Assembly (NCBI GenBank): GCA_011777135.1
Contig: JAABVY010000324.1
Span: forward strand, 4,877 to 14,649
Length of the DNA stretch: 9,773 bases
Direction: 5' to 3'
From: Candidatus Zixiibacteriota bacterium
GTDB lineage: Bacteria > Zixibacteria > MSB-5A5 > JAABVY01
A program made the translations under genes and the position numbers. The notes beneath the pieces are model-generated. The model was not told the origin of the DNA and ran no database searches. It worked only from the letters and a program-made list of their open reading frames with translations. Below are positions 1 to 8,521 of the stretch, in pieces; within the stretch, counting starts at the first letter, position 1, and every line of letters begins with the position of its first letter.

Positions 1-3000
1 GCCGGTGAGAATTTCCTGATAGAGGTTACCAGCCTCACTGATGTTTCCGGCAATCCGCTCTCAGGAGTCGTTGACGTCCAGCTTTCAGGAGATGGTATAG
101 CTCCCGACGGCACGGAGCCGACCATCAACCAGATATATGTTAACAATGGCAGCGGCCAGGCAACTCAAAGACTGCCGAAAGCAGGGCCAGCGAATTTCAC
201 TTTGATTATTGATACCCTTAGTTATCAGCTCGGGCCAATCTATGTCATGAACTCCGCTGCGGATCGTTTGGAATTCGAGCTGAAGTCACCGCAAGTTGTC
301 AATGTACCGTTTGAAGCTCCCGCCAGTCTGACTGCGCTGGATCGCTTTGACAATATTGTGTCGGATTTTAATGCATTTGAAGATACGGTAACTGTATCAC
401 CTCTGGCCGAGGGTGAAGTCGTGAACGGGATTATTGCCGATAGCCAGGCATTTATAAATGGGATTTGCGATCTGACTCAATTCGATATGTCTTACGGCGG
501 CCCGGCTCGGTTTTTGAAATTTAGAGCTCTCTCCCAGAGTGGAGTGGAAGGAACTTCGGAGACTGTCGAAATTAACTCGGCTTCGATTGAGCAGTTTTCA
601 TTATCTGATGCGGCGCTTTACCGGAACGACGAATTTTCGGCCTCGGTTGCGATTTCAAATTTTGGTTCGCTTGAGCTTACTATCAATGATATCAAATTAT
701 TGTCAACACAGGGAGATCTGGCTATAGACAGCATAATTCCTGATCTCCCATATCAGGTCACAGGCAATAATTCATCTGTCTTCGAGATTTATTCTGCCGT
801 ACCGGATACATTTAACACTGTTGTGACCGGATTCGGTGCCGGCTTCTCGGGCTTGTATAACCAGCTGACCATTTCCGACAGCTCAGAATTCCTTGATTCC
901 ATGAGAATTCTCAGCCAGGAACTTGCCACCTATGTGCCCGGGTCGCTAACGCCTGTGCTCATGACCAAAGGAGGATCGTACTCCGCGCGCCTTGAATTGC
1001 AAAATCAGGGAGGCGCCGTTATCAGCCTTAATACAAACAGCTATCTGGAGTGTATACTTGATATAGACACTTTCAGGACCTATCTGGAGGTGCCCACCTT
1101 TTTACCGGCAACTGGGGCTGAAGTAGTTCTCTTCTTCGAGGAGACATTGCTGCCCTCTGATTTTCAGTCCGGCCAGTATGAAGCAAGACTTCATCTGTTT
1201 GGCCTGCAGGGTCAGTCCAATTATTCGGACCTGGTTTCCATATCAGATCTTATAATAGTGCAGAGCCCGCCCAGTCTGTCTTATATCCAGGGCTCATTTG
1301 AACCTGATTCGGCTTATCTTGGAACTGAAATTGCCCCGATATTGTCTGTTGAAAACCAGGGTGAAGCAGTCATTGAGATTGACAGGCAGCTTTCCCGATT
1401 AGAGTTAGAAGCAGCGGGCCGGCAGGTGATCTTCAGACCTGCAGTTGACGGTGATTCCATATTTCCTGGCGGGAATCAAATTAGCTTTGACAGCGAACTT
1501 GTGCCGTCAGATTTTCTGCTTTCATCAAACACATTATCTCTTCATCTCGAAGGAATCGCCAACCAGCAAAATGTTGTTTTCGATATCCTGGTTGAGCCTG
1601 ATCTTCTAACTTTGCTTAATCCTGCCAAAGTACAGATTTGGAGCACGACAAACTGGGCTCTGAATTCTCCCCGGGTCAATACCGGACAGAGTTTTAATGT
1701 CACAGTGGCAGCTAAAAGTCTGGGTCAGGAGGCTGTTGAAGATATCCGGGTGAAACTGCAAGGAGAGGGCAGCACCGTGTTACAGAGTTCATTGACCATC
1801 GCTACACTTGCGCCCGATGAAATTGATTCGGTTACGTTTAATGTAATCGCCAGCGGCACTCCAAATGCGGCGGAAGTGTTCGAGGCTTCTATAGATACCG
1901 CTTTCGGGGCAATTACTGGTTTGACTGCCTTCGTAGAAAATCCGGTAGATAATAATGCGGTCGCTACTGTAGAACTGGAGGCACTCATAGTACCGCACCT
2001 TGAAATTGTATCCCCGCCCGATGCTCTGGATAATGTTTTGGGTATAAAACAGGATTTTGTGCTGCAGGCAGAATTTACAAACAGTGGGGATGCTGAAGTT
2101 GGCCCGGGTACCGCACGGCTCATTCTTCCCGATGGATTTATAACGAGCAATTCTCTTGATACTGCTTTTGAAATCGGCGATCCGATCACATGGGATATTA
2201 CTGCGCCCTCAACGCCCGCATCGGCCAACCTGATAGTGGAGATTATCTCTCCTCCCACTGATTTTAATTCGCAGGAATTGGCCGCTCTGGAAAAGGAGGC
2301 CGATACACTTGTCGTCAGCGTGGAGGATGAGTTGCCGCAGACCTTCGTTGACTGGCAGTTTGAAGATCACGATCTGGTCTATCCCGGCCAGACTTTGCAG
2401 GTTGTCGAGCTTGAATTTTCGCCCGGGATTTCCAGCACAAGCAAAGTACTTATCTCGGGTATGACATTTGTCTTTACCGATCGCCAGGGAAGGGCCTTCG
2501 AACTTGACAATTTATTGCTCTCCGGTACGATTTTCCATGGGCAACTGGAATATCCGGGCGCCATCACTTCCAACACTCTCAGTTTTGATTTTGGAAATGG
2601 TATAATCTTTTCTGCCGGAGAGTCGGTAATCCTGAATCTTGAGATTGTGATTGATGATCAGACTACACTTGACAATTTCATAATAGCGCTGGATTCAGAC
2701 CATATAGAAGCAAATGATTACCGTTTCGACATACTCGGCAGTCCGCTGGTTGTGAGGTCAGTGGATGGAAGCGCTTTTGCCATTTCAAAAGGCTACGGCA
2801 CGGTACAATCGGAATTTGAAAATTCATTTTATAATTATCCTAATCCATTTAACCCTGATATTGAACCTACTTCGATAGTCTATTATCTGCCGACTGCCAG
2901 TGATGTCGAGTTAACGATTTACACCCTGATCGGCGAGGAAGTATTTTCTACCAGCATACCCTCCGGTTCTCCGGGAGCACAGGGAGGGATGATCAACAAC

Positions 3001-3114
3001 ATCCCCTGGGACGGCCGTAATGATGATGCACTGGAAGTGCGGGAGGGTGTGTATCTTGCCATAATAAAATATTCCGGAGGCGAAGCCCGGACCAAAATCG
3101 CAGTGGTGAAGTAA
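1..3114 (+). CDS. Secreted multi-Ig-like surface protein with C-terminal FlgD-like/T9SS-type sorting domain (5'-truncated)
   Basis: The frame is open from base 1, so the true start lies upstream; 1037 residues are visible. They are almost entirely beta-rich, with few Cys and many Ser, Thr, Asn and Asp, as in extracellular Ig-like or CARDB-like modules. An invasin-like stretch (about residues 1-190) is followed by three divergent repeats of roughly 110 residues (about 195-535) and then by CARDB/NEW3-like segments (about 545-775). The last ~100 residues form a FlgD-like/sorting domain: YPNPFNP at 946-952, then a beta pattern with IPWDGRND and GVYLAIIKYSGG, ending in KIAVVK. In FCB-group bacteria such domains commonly mark proteins exported through the outer membrane by type IX-like secretion. 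The stop codon directly abuts the ATG of the PorV-like gene, which suggests cargo and transporter are co-expressed. The ligand or adhesive role cannot be told. The class is secure; export by T9SS is inferred. Confidence 0.85.
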   Translation, partial: AGENFLIEVTSLTDVSGNPLSGVVDVQLSGDGIAPDGTEPTINQIYVNNGSGQATQRLPKAGPANFTLIIDTLSYQLGPIYVMNSAADRLEFELKSPQVVNVPFEAPASLTALDRFDNIVSDFNAFEDTVTVSPLAEGEVVNGIIADSQAFINGICDLTQFDMSYGGPARFLKFRALSQSGVEGTSETVEINSASIEQFSLSDAALYRNDEFSASVAISNFGSLELTINDIKLLSTQGDLAIDSIIPDLPYQVTGNNSSVFEIYSAVPDTFNTVVTGFGAGFSGLYNQLTISDSSEFLDSMRILSQELATYVPGSLTPVLMTKGGSYSARLELQNQGGAVISLNTNSYLECILDIDTFRTYLEVPTFLPATGAEVVLFFEETLLPSDFQSGQYEARLHLFGLQGQSNYSDLVSISDLIIVQSPPSLSYIQGSFEPDSAYLGTEIAPILSVENQGEAVIEIDRQLSRLELEAAGRQVIFRPAVDGDSIFPGGNQISFDSELVPSDFLLSSNTLSLHLEGIANQQNVVFDILVEPDLLTLLNPAKVQIWSTTNWALNSPRVNTGQSFNVTVAAKSLGQEAVEDIRVKLQGEGSTVLQSSLTIATLAPDEIDSVTFNVIASGTPNAAEVFEASIDTAFGAITGLTAFVENPVDNNAVATVELEALIVPHLEIVSPPDALDNVLGIKQDFVLQAEFTNSGDAEVGPGTARLILPDGFITSNSLDTAFEIGDPITWDITAPSTPASANLIVEIISPPTDFNSQELAALEKEADTLVVSVEDELPQTFVDWQFEDHDLVYPGQTLQVVELEFSPGISSTSKVLISGMTFVFTDRQGRAFELDNLLLSGTIFHGQLEYPGAITSNTLSFDFGNGIIFSAGESVILNLEIVIDDQTTLDNFIIALDSDHIEANDYRFDILGSPLVVRSVDGSAFAISKGYGTVQSEFENSFYNYPNPFNPDIEPTSIVYYLPTASDVELTIYTLIGEEVFSTSIPSGSPGAQGGMINNIPWDGRNDDALEVREGVYLAIIKYSGGEARTKIAVVK
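583..1605 (+). repeat. Three divergent tandem Ig-like protein repeats within the surface protein gene
   Basis: Three coding units of about 110 residues are visible, roughly 583-905, 910-1265 and 1270-1605. Units two and three align best. Both have an N-terminal proline-containing entry strand, an 'NQG-(G/E)-AVI' turn (LQNQGGAVI against VENQGEAVI), a late 'LLPSDF.S' or 'LVPSDF.S' motif, and then an 'L.L.G' strand. The first unit keeps only the general pattern (ISNFGSLELTI for the turn). The repeats are protein-level and old; no direct DNA repeat is evident. Boundaries are approximate, by eye. Confidence 0.5.
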
Positions 3115-4947
3115 ATGAGAATGATGTATAAAAAAGTATTTTTGTTAATTAGCCTATTCCTGATTTTGAGCACGGGAGCCGATGCTGCCGATCCCTCTGG
3201 ACGTGAAAGCCTGTTTATACTCGGCGCGGGCGCGAGGCCCATGGGTATGGGGGGAGCCTATACCGCGGTTGCAGATGACGGTTCGGCTGTTTATTACAAT
3301 CCGGCCGGGCTGGGATACCTGGAATATCGTGAATTGACGTTGTTCCATACGCCTCTTTACGAGGGAACCAACTACATGTTCGGATCGTTGGCCTATCCAA
3401 TTCTGGGATTTGGTGCGGTTGGAATCGGAGGTCTGAGGCTTGGAACCGACGATGTCGTTTTCCGCGACCGTCTGGGCACCCTGGGTACCTTCGATTATAC
3501 AAACGGGCAATACTGGCTTTCTTATGGTATACGATTATTTGACTTTGGCGCGGCCGGCATAAATATGAAATACCTGAATCAATCTCTGGGGGACCTTAGT
3601 ACTTCGACAGGTTCAGTTGACCTGGGACTCCTGGCACAATACAGGGATATGTTGTTTTTCGGCATAAATGCCCAGGATATAGTTTCCGGGGAACTCAAGC
3701 TTGGCAGCGCAGGGGAAAACCTGCCCTACAATATCAAGGCAGGGTTGGCCGCAACATACGGCACAGCGGACTTGGATTTTCTGGTTGCGGGAGATATTGA
3801 CAAGACCGAGGATATCGGTTTGAAATTCCACATCGGGGCAGAGGTCGGCATTAAAGAGATCTTCTTCCTGCGGGGAGGATATGATCGTTCCGAGATAACA
3901 TTTGGAGCCGGAGTTCAATATAAGTTTGCCAGGTTCGATTATGCTTACAAGGGGCATGCCGAACTTGATCCCACTCACCGCCTGGGGGTTTCATTCTTTT
4001 TCGGCCCCACTATTTCAGAGCAGAAAGCAAAGAGAGTGGAGAGACAGCGTATAGAAGAAGCTCAGCGGGCCGAGGAAGTTCGCAGAGAACGCATAGAAGA
4101 GCTGGAATCAAAGGCTGATGATTTTTATCAGAATGAGGTCTGGGATTCGGCGGTTGTGTATTATAATCAGGTCCTTGCCTATGATACTGAAAATATTCAT
4201 GCCATAACCAGGATTCGTGAAATCAGCGACAAGCTGGAGAGCCGGGCCAGAGAGCAATTAGATACACGTGCGGGTGAACTTGCCTTCGAGAGGTTGATGA
4301 GGGAATATAGTGCAACTGCGGATTCGCTCTATCGATCAGGGGAATATGAAAAGGCCCGCGTTGAGTATGAAAAGATTTTACAGCTGGATTCGTCCGATTC
4401 ACAGGCTCTAACACGTATCTCTGAAATAGAAGATCACTTTGACCGGAAGGTTGATTCTTTGAAGGCTCGCGCTGAAACTCTGATTGCTGAGAACGAATAT
4501 GCCGAGGCACTGGTTGTATTGAATAAGGCTCAAGAATTGAATCCCGACGACGCCGGCATCACCAGGCGCATGGAGTTTGCAAAGACGAGGCTCCTGATTG
4601 ATCGTAAACTAAGAGATGCAGCCGGTAAACTTGATGAAGGTGATACGGTGGCGGCACAGGTGATTTTCCAGGAAATACTTGAACTTGATCCCGAGGAGCC
4701 GGTAACGTTAGATTATCTTGAACAGCTTCGCAAGGAATCCGAAGCCGACCAGATTTCAATCAATCAGTTAAAAGCTGATAGTGAATACTGGAATTTGTAT
4801 CTGGAGGGTCTGGAGCTGTTCGGGGATGGAAAGTATCAGGAAGCGATTGAGAAATGGGAGATGGTTCTTGAGAAATATCCGGGCTCCCAGGATACCAGAG
4901 AGAATATACGCCAGGCACGCCTGCGTCTGAGAAATCAGGGGCAGTAG
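3115..4947 (+). CDS. PorV/PorQ-family outer-membrane protein fused to periplasmic coiled coil and TPR repeats
   Basis: 610 residues. Residues 1-24 are a signal peptide: Lys-Lys, a hydrophobic core, then cleavage predicted after ADA. The mature N-terminus carries the PorV/PorQ (UPF0164) hallmark: ILGAGARPMGMGGAYTA, then VYYNPAGLGYL. Alternating beta strands to about residue 300 fit an outer-membrane barrel ending in RLGVSFFFGP. A charged Glu/Arg/Lys-rich coiled coil (about 302-332) leads into about five TPR-like units starting near residues 333, 402, 453, 502 and 559, with typical endings such as ALELDP-like LQLDSSD, ELNPDD and ELDPEEP. PorV shuttles cargo in type IX secretion in Bacteroidota; other family members are uncharacterised. 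The TPR tail would lie in the periplasm. The gene starts directly after the stop of the cargo-like gene. ATGs at 3121 and 3124 are alternative starts, and no strong ribosome site decides between them. Confidence 0.88.
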   Translation: MRMMYKKVFLLISLFLILSTGADAADPSGRESLFILGAGARPMGMGGAYTAVADDGSAVYYNPAGLGYLEYRELTLFHTPLYEGTNYMFGSLAYPILGFGAVGIGGLRLGTDDVVFRDRLGTLGTFDYTNGQYWLSYGIRLFDFGAAGINMKYLNQSLGDLSTSTGSVDLGLLAQYRDMLFFGINAQDIVSGELKLGSAGENLPYNIKAGLAATYGTADLDFLVAGDIDKTEDIGLKFHIGAEVGIKEIFFLRGGYDRSEITFGAGVQYKFARFDYAYKGHAELDPTHRLGVSFFFGPTISEQKAKRVERQRIEEAQRAEEVRRERIEELESKADDFYQNEVWDSAVVYYNQVLAYDTENIHAITRIREISDKLESRAREQLDTRAGELAFERLMREYSATADSLYRSGEYEKARVEYEKILQLDSSDSQALTRISEIEDHFDRKVDSLKARAETLIAENEYAEALVVLNKAQELNPDDAGITRRMEFAKTRLLIDRKLRDAAGKLDEGDTVAAQVIFQEILELDPEEPVTLDYLEQLRKESEADQISINQLKADSEYWNLYLEGLELFGDGKYQEAIEKWEMVLEKYPGSQDTRENIRQARLRLRNQGQ

Positions 4948-4956
4948 TATAAAAAT

Positions 4957-7788
4957 ATGGGTCTATTCACAAAAGCAGTAAAAGAATCGCAGTTTTCCTT
5001 TGATGCCAAAGAGGAAAAGCTGAATGAGATAAAGGATTATGTCAAGGACACCCTGGAGGGCACTCCTTTTTCGGAAAAAGAACTTACCGGAATTCTGCTG
5101 GCGATTGAGGAGGCCTGCACCAATGTCATCAGGCATGCCTACCTGTACGCTCCCGGCGGAACGATCCGATTAAAGATAACACTCACCTCGGATAAAGCTG
5201 TATTTGAGATTATAGACACAGGGCGTGCCTTCGATTTCGAAGCCTCGGGAACGCCTGATCTCGATCGTTATGTCGAAACCAGCCGCAAGGGAGGTCTGGG
5301 AATATATCTGATCAGGAAAATCATGGACGATGTCGATTATCGCGCCCGTCGCGGAGAAAATCGTCTCATCCTGGTAAAGAATTTTCCCAAGCGTGCTGCG
5401 GCACGGAGAGTCATCAGGGGAGAAGGAATTTCGATCCGCAAGAAATTCGCCTTCTGGATGACATTAATACTGACCGGGCTTGTATTCATTATTTACTTCT
5501 ATTTTGAGAATCGCACAACCACCGCACTGCGAGCGAATTTCCGAACCCAGATAGAGGAGGTCTCGACCACGGTGGCCTCGCAGGCCAAGGACGAAATCGT
5601 AAATGAGGCGCGTGATGCGGAGTTTCTATTGATGGTCCGGAATTTTCGTCAACAGAATAAAAATATTGCCTATATTTCTATTACCGATAAAGATGGTGAT
5701 GTGTTAGCGCACAGTGAGGACATTTCCCAGTTGCATTCACAATATCAACTACCTCCGGGTGTGGCTTCCAATCTTTCGAGTGTTCCCCAGCGGATCAATG
5801 ACAATGGTCGGGAGATTCTGCACTATATCCTGCCGATTACCGAAAATGAGGAGCTTCTGGGACATGCGCATATCGGTTTCTGGACAGCTAACCTGCAAAC
5901 CGAAATCCGCAGTGCCAGACAGGGCATTTTCATTATCTCCATCATAAGTTATGTCCTTGCTCTTTTGGCGGTAACTTTGCTTTCCAATTATTTCGTGAAG
6001 CCAATTCAGAAATTGACTGACGGTGTCAAGAAAATCGGCTCGGGTGATCTGGAGGCCAAGCTTCCAATCGACGGTGCGGATGAATTTTCGGAAATTGCCA
6101 GGGCATTCAATGAAATGACGGGCAAGATCAAGGAAGCCCAGAAAAATATTGTCGAACAGGAAAGGCTCCATAAAGAGATGCAGGTTGCCCAGGAAATCCA
6201 GCATACACTTCTGCCCAAACATTTTCCCGATATAGAAGGTTACGATATAGCCACCATCTACCGTGCAGCCAAAGATGTCGGAGGCGACTATTTTGATTTT
6301 GTCTGGGTCGACGAAAATACTCTGGGGATTGTAGTGGCGGATGTTTCCGGCAAGGGTGTGCCGGGCTCCCTGGTTATGACCATGATTCGTACCGCCATCC
6401 GGCTTGAGGCACGCGGGAATCGCTCGGCCGTGGATATACTGTCACGGGTAAACGATTTCGTCACCGAGGATGTCAAGAAGGGGATGTTTATTACCATATT
6501 CCTGGTGGTCCTGGATTCGATCAACCGCAAAATCTCATTTGCATCTGCCGGTCATAATCCAATGGTGTTGTACCGGCACGATGAAGAGAAGACATATTTC
6601 CTGAATCCGCGCGGCATACCGCTGGGTATCCGTCTGCCAGAGGAAATCACCTTCGGTGAATCTCTTGAAGCGGAATCTATCAAGCTCAAAAAAGATGATA
6701 TCCTGGTGGTCTATACTGATGGCATCACAGAGGCAATGAATCACCAACGCGAGCAGTTCGGTATGACCCGCTTCATACAATTCATTCAAAATTACAGTTT
6801 TCTCACGCCTGAAGATTTTGTTGAAAAACTAAATGAAGAGATATTGGAATTCACCCAGGGAGCCGAGCAGAATGACGATATCACCCTGGTGGCTATCAAA
6901 GAGAAGGTAATGGCCGATGCTTATCTGGTCGAGCGCCGTAAAAAGCTCCTCGATCTTGTTGAGACCGGAGGCAAGACAGTAAAGGATGCCTGTCGGGAGA
7001 TGAAAGTCTCGACCTCCACTTATTATAAATACAAGAAGCGTTTTGAACTATATGGTGAAGAAGGCCTTAAGAACAAAGAGCCCAGGGGCGATGCCATGCC
7101 GCGGCAGCTTTCCTATGATGAACGCTCTAAATTACTCCAGCTAATCAGGAAATTCCCGGAATATGGCACCACCCGATTGAAGAAGGAACTGGAATCAGGT
7201 GAATACGGTGATATCCGGGTCGATGAGAGGGCCCTTTATGAAGAGTTGGTGCGGCTCAGGCTTAATACCAGTATGCTGAGATTAGAATATTCCGCCCGTA
7301 CAGGGAGAGGGCTGTCGGAAGACCAGAAGGAGCTTCTGGCCAAAGAATCTGAGAAATATCAGGAGAAGATCGCCCGGGACAAGAGAGAATACCTGGAGAA
7401 AATGGAGGCCGCCAGCGCCGACGCTGGTAATGGGAAAGGTAAGGTGGCAGCATTCATTGATAATCTCGCCAGCGCCGGTATTCCTCAGGATGAGATCAAG
7501 GATATGATGGATATGTTCACCGATCTGGAGGAGGAGATAGACGAGGATACCGCGCTGAAACTGCTGGAACGGATGTCGAATCGTGTCACTCAGATCAAGC
7601 TGGATATGTCCAAGGACAAGGTGCTCGATCAATCCCGATTTCACGGTCAGGATTTGAGCGGCTGGAAAAAAGTTGCCGACAACGGCATCGATCTGAATTT
7701 ACTTGACAATGAGGAAGAATCCAATAGCTTCACTTCAGGGAAACCAGCCAAAAGGTTAGACGAGGACGAAGACAGCAGTCATGATTAG
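4957..7788 (+). CDS. Membrane partner-switching protein: RsbW-like kinase, sensor, HAMP, PP2C phosphatase and transposase-like helix-turn-helix
   Basis: 943 residues. Residues 9-150 form an RsbW/SpoIIAB-type GHKL kinase domain: N-box E52/N56 in EEACTN, D87-T-G89, and the glycine box GGLG at 112-115. TM segments at about 164-185 and 324-347 flank a ~138-residue extracytoplasmic region with a PAS/Cache-like YISITDKDG. HAMP (about 344-398) leads into an RsbU-like linker (AQEIQHTLLP, 411-420) and a SpoIIE-type PP2C domain to about 648. The metal-binding acidic residues are intact: D444 in GGDYFDF, D462 in DVSGKG, D588 in DGITEA, and D640/D641 in NDDITL. A HTH (660-708, ending YGEEGLKNKEP) and a second winged HTH (716-780) resemble transposase DNA-binding domains. 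Residues 786-943 are coiled-coil and acidic, of unknown function. Kinase plus PP2C in one chain recalls SypE of Vibrio, but the membrane anchor and HTHs differ. The likely substrate is the STAS protein at 8530. The gene starts 9 nt after the previous stop. Confidence 0.9.
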   Translation: MGLFTKAVKESQFSFDAKEEKLNEIKDYVKDTLEGTPFSEKELTGILLAIEEACTNVIRHAYLYAPGGTIRLKITLTSDKAVFEIIDTGRAFDFEASGTPDLDRYVETSRKGGLGIYLIRKIMDDVDYRARRGENRLILVKNFPKRAAARRVIRGEGISIRKKFAFWMTLILTGLVFIIYFYFENRTTTALRANFRTQIEEVSTTVASQAKDEIVNEARDAEFLLMVRNFRQQNKNIAYISITDKDGDVLAHSEDISQLHSQYQLPPGVASNLSSVPQRINDNGREILHYILPITENEELLGHAHIGFWTANLQTEIRSARQGIFIISIISYVLALLAVTLLSNYFVKPIQKLTDGVKKIGSGDLEAKLPIDGADEFSEIARAFNEMTGKIKEAQKNIVEQERLHKEMQVAQEIQHTLLPKHFPDIEGYDIATIYRAAKDVGGDYFDFVWVDENTLGIVVADVSGKGVPGSLVMTMIRTAIRLEARGNRSAVDILSRVNDFVTEDVKKGMFITIFLVVLDSINRKISFASAGHNPMVLYRHDEEKTYFLNPRGIPLGIRLPEEITFGESLEAESIKLKKDDILVVYTDGITEAMNHQREQFGMTRFIQFIQNYSFLTPEDFVEKLNEEILEFTQGAEQNDDITLVAIKEKVMADAYLVERRKKLLDLVETGGKTVKDACREMKVSTSTYYKYKKRFELYGEEGLKNKEPRGDAMPRQLSYDERSKLLQLIRKFPEYGTTRLKKELESGEYGDIRVDERALYEELVRLRLNTSMLRLEYSARTGRGLSEDQKELLAKESEKYQEKIARDKREYLEKMEAASADAGNGKGKVAAFIDNLASAGIPQDEIKDMMDMFTDLEEEIDEDTALKLLERMSNRVTQIKLDMSKDKVLDQSRFHGQDLSGWKKVADNGIDLNLLDNEEESNSFTSGKPAKRLDEDEDSSHD
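6934..7320 (+). other. Coding segment for a transposase-like double helix-turn-helix inside the kinase/phosphatase
   Basis: This segment encodes residues 660-788 of the switch protein. The first half is a HTH_28/HTH_29-like motif with a GKTVKDACREMKVSTSTYYKY helix-turn-helix core and the 'R-x3-YG-x2-GL' ending common in IS481/IS630 transposases. The second half has the pattern FPEYGTTRLKKEL...IRVDERALYEELVRLRL, the arrangement that usually precedes the DDE catalytic core in IS3/IS481-type enzymes. No DDE core follows: the frame continues into coiled coil. Family assignment is by eye. Confidence 0.65.
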
Positions 7789-8521
7789 AATTGCGATTAT
7801 GACCTCCAAGGGAGGGACTGGAAAGACCACTACGGCTATTAATCTGGGTCACTGCCTGGCGCTGTCCGGCAAGAAAGTACTGATTATTGACTGCGACAGC
7901 CAGGGAAATGTAGCCATGGCTTTTAACCAGCAGCCCAATCGGGGTCTTGCGGAATTACTCCTGACCGGAGAGGTCGACATTGTAAAAGCACGCAACAATC
8001 TCTATCTTATAGATTCCGGTGGAAAGCGCCTGGTGGAATCGGAAATGGTGATCACCAGCCAGAGTGACCGTGAGGTCAGGATGAGCCAGGTTTTCAAGAA
8101 CCTTGTAGGCTCGGACTATGTCATCTGTGACTGCCCTCCCACAATCAACCTGATCAATGTGAACGCACTCAATTATTGTGATTATGTGATCATCCCGGTC
8201 TCCATGGATTATTTTGCAGCTGAAGGAGTTAAAAAAACGCTGGCCCTTATTCAGGAAATTGAGGAGAAGATCGGGCACAGTGTCACGGTCATGGGCATAC
8301 TGGCTACATTTTTTGATAAGCGTACACGGATTTCCGACCGGGTATACGACAAGCTGATTCATGAATTTGGGGACAGAGTATTTGTGACGAAGATAAGAGT
8401 TAATACGCAAATAAAAGAAGCGCAGGAAAATCATAAGACCATTTTCGAATACGCACCCTATTCTCATGGGGCGCTCGATTATTTCCTGTTGACTAAAGAA
8501 GTGGCAAATGGTCACGGGTAG
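7781..8521 (+). CDS. ParA/Soj-family ATPase (orphan, no ParB partner in the window)
   Basis: 246 residues, about the usual length for chromosomal Soj-like ParA without an N-terminal HTH. The deviant Walker A KGGTGKTT lies at residues 10-17, with signature lysine K10 and P-loop lysine K15. DCDSQGN (36-42) is the switch I-like motif and D117 in VICDCPPT the Walker B aspartate. The C-terminal part has the Soj-type pattern RVNTQIKEAQ...YAPYSHGALDY. All residues needed for ATP-dependent dimerisation appear present. ParA proteins bind DNA non-specifically and position plasmids, chromosomes or protein clusters, stimulated by a partner. Here the gene overlaps the kinase/phosphatase gene by 8 nt, suggesting translational coupling, and is followed 8 nt later by the STAS gene. 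A role in positioning or regulating that switch is therefore more likely than chromosome segregation. Only a weak ribosome site (GAGGA about 14 nt upstream) is seen. Family is certain; role is inferred. Confidence 0.95.
   Translation: MIRIAIMTSKGGTGKTTTAINLGHCLALSGKKVLIIDCDSQGNVAMAFNQQPNRGLAELLLTGEVDIVKARNNLYLIDSGGKRLVESEMVITSQSDREVRMSQVFKNLVGSDYVICDCPPTINLINVNALNYCDYVIIPVSMDYFAAEGVKKTLALIQEIEEKIGHSVTVMGILATFFDKRTRISDRVYDKLIHEFGDRVFVTKIRVNTQIKEAQENHKTIFEYAPYSHGALDYFLLTKEVANGHG

Noticed and set aside
202..204. TTG at 202 as the start of the surface protein gene
   Set aside because: The same frame is open back to base 1 with similar beta-rich protein sequence, there is no signal peptide after the TTG, and no ribosome site precedes it. 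The gene is simply cut by the window edge.
1725..2258. 177-codon minus-strand open frame opposite the surface protein gene
   Set aside because: It lies wholly inside a well-supported coding region, has low-complexity Ser/Thr/Ala-rich translation and no recognisable domain. Other minus-strand frames across the window behave alike.
6934..7320. A transposon or insertion sequence inside the signalling gene
   Set aside because: Only the HTH part of a transposase is present. It is in frame with the phosphatase, no DDE core follows, and no inverted repeats or target duplications were seen around it. A domain fusion fits better.
7955..8515. 186-codon minus-strand open frame opposite the ParA gene
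   Set aside because: The plus strand encodes an unmistakable ParA with all motifs; the antisense translation resembles nothing and has no ribosome site that I can see.
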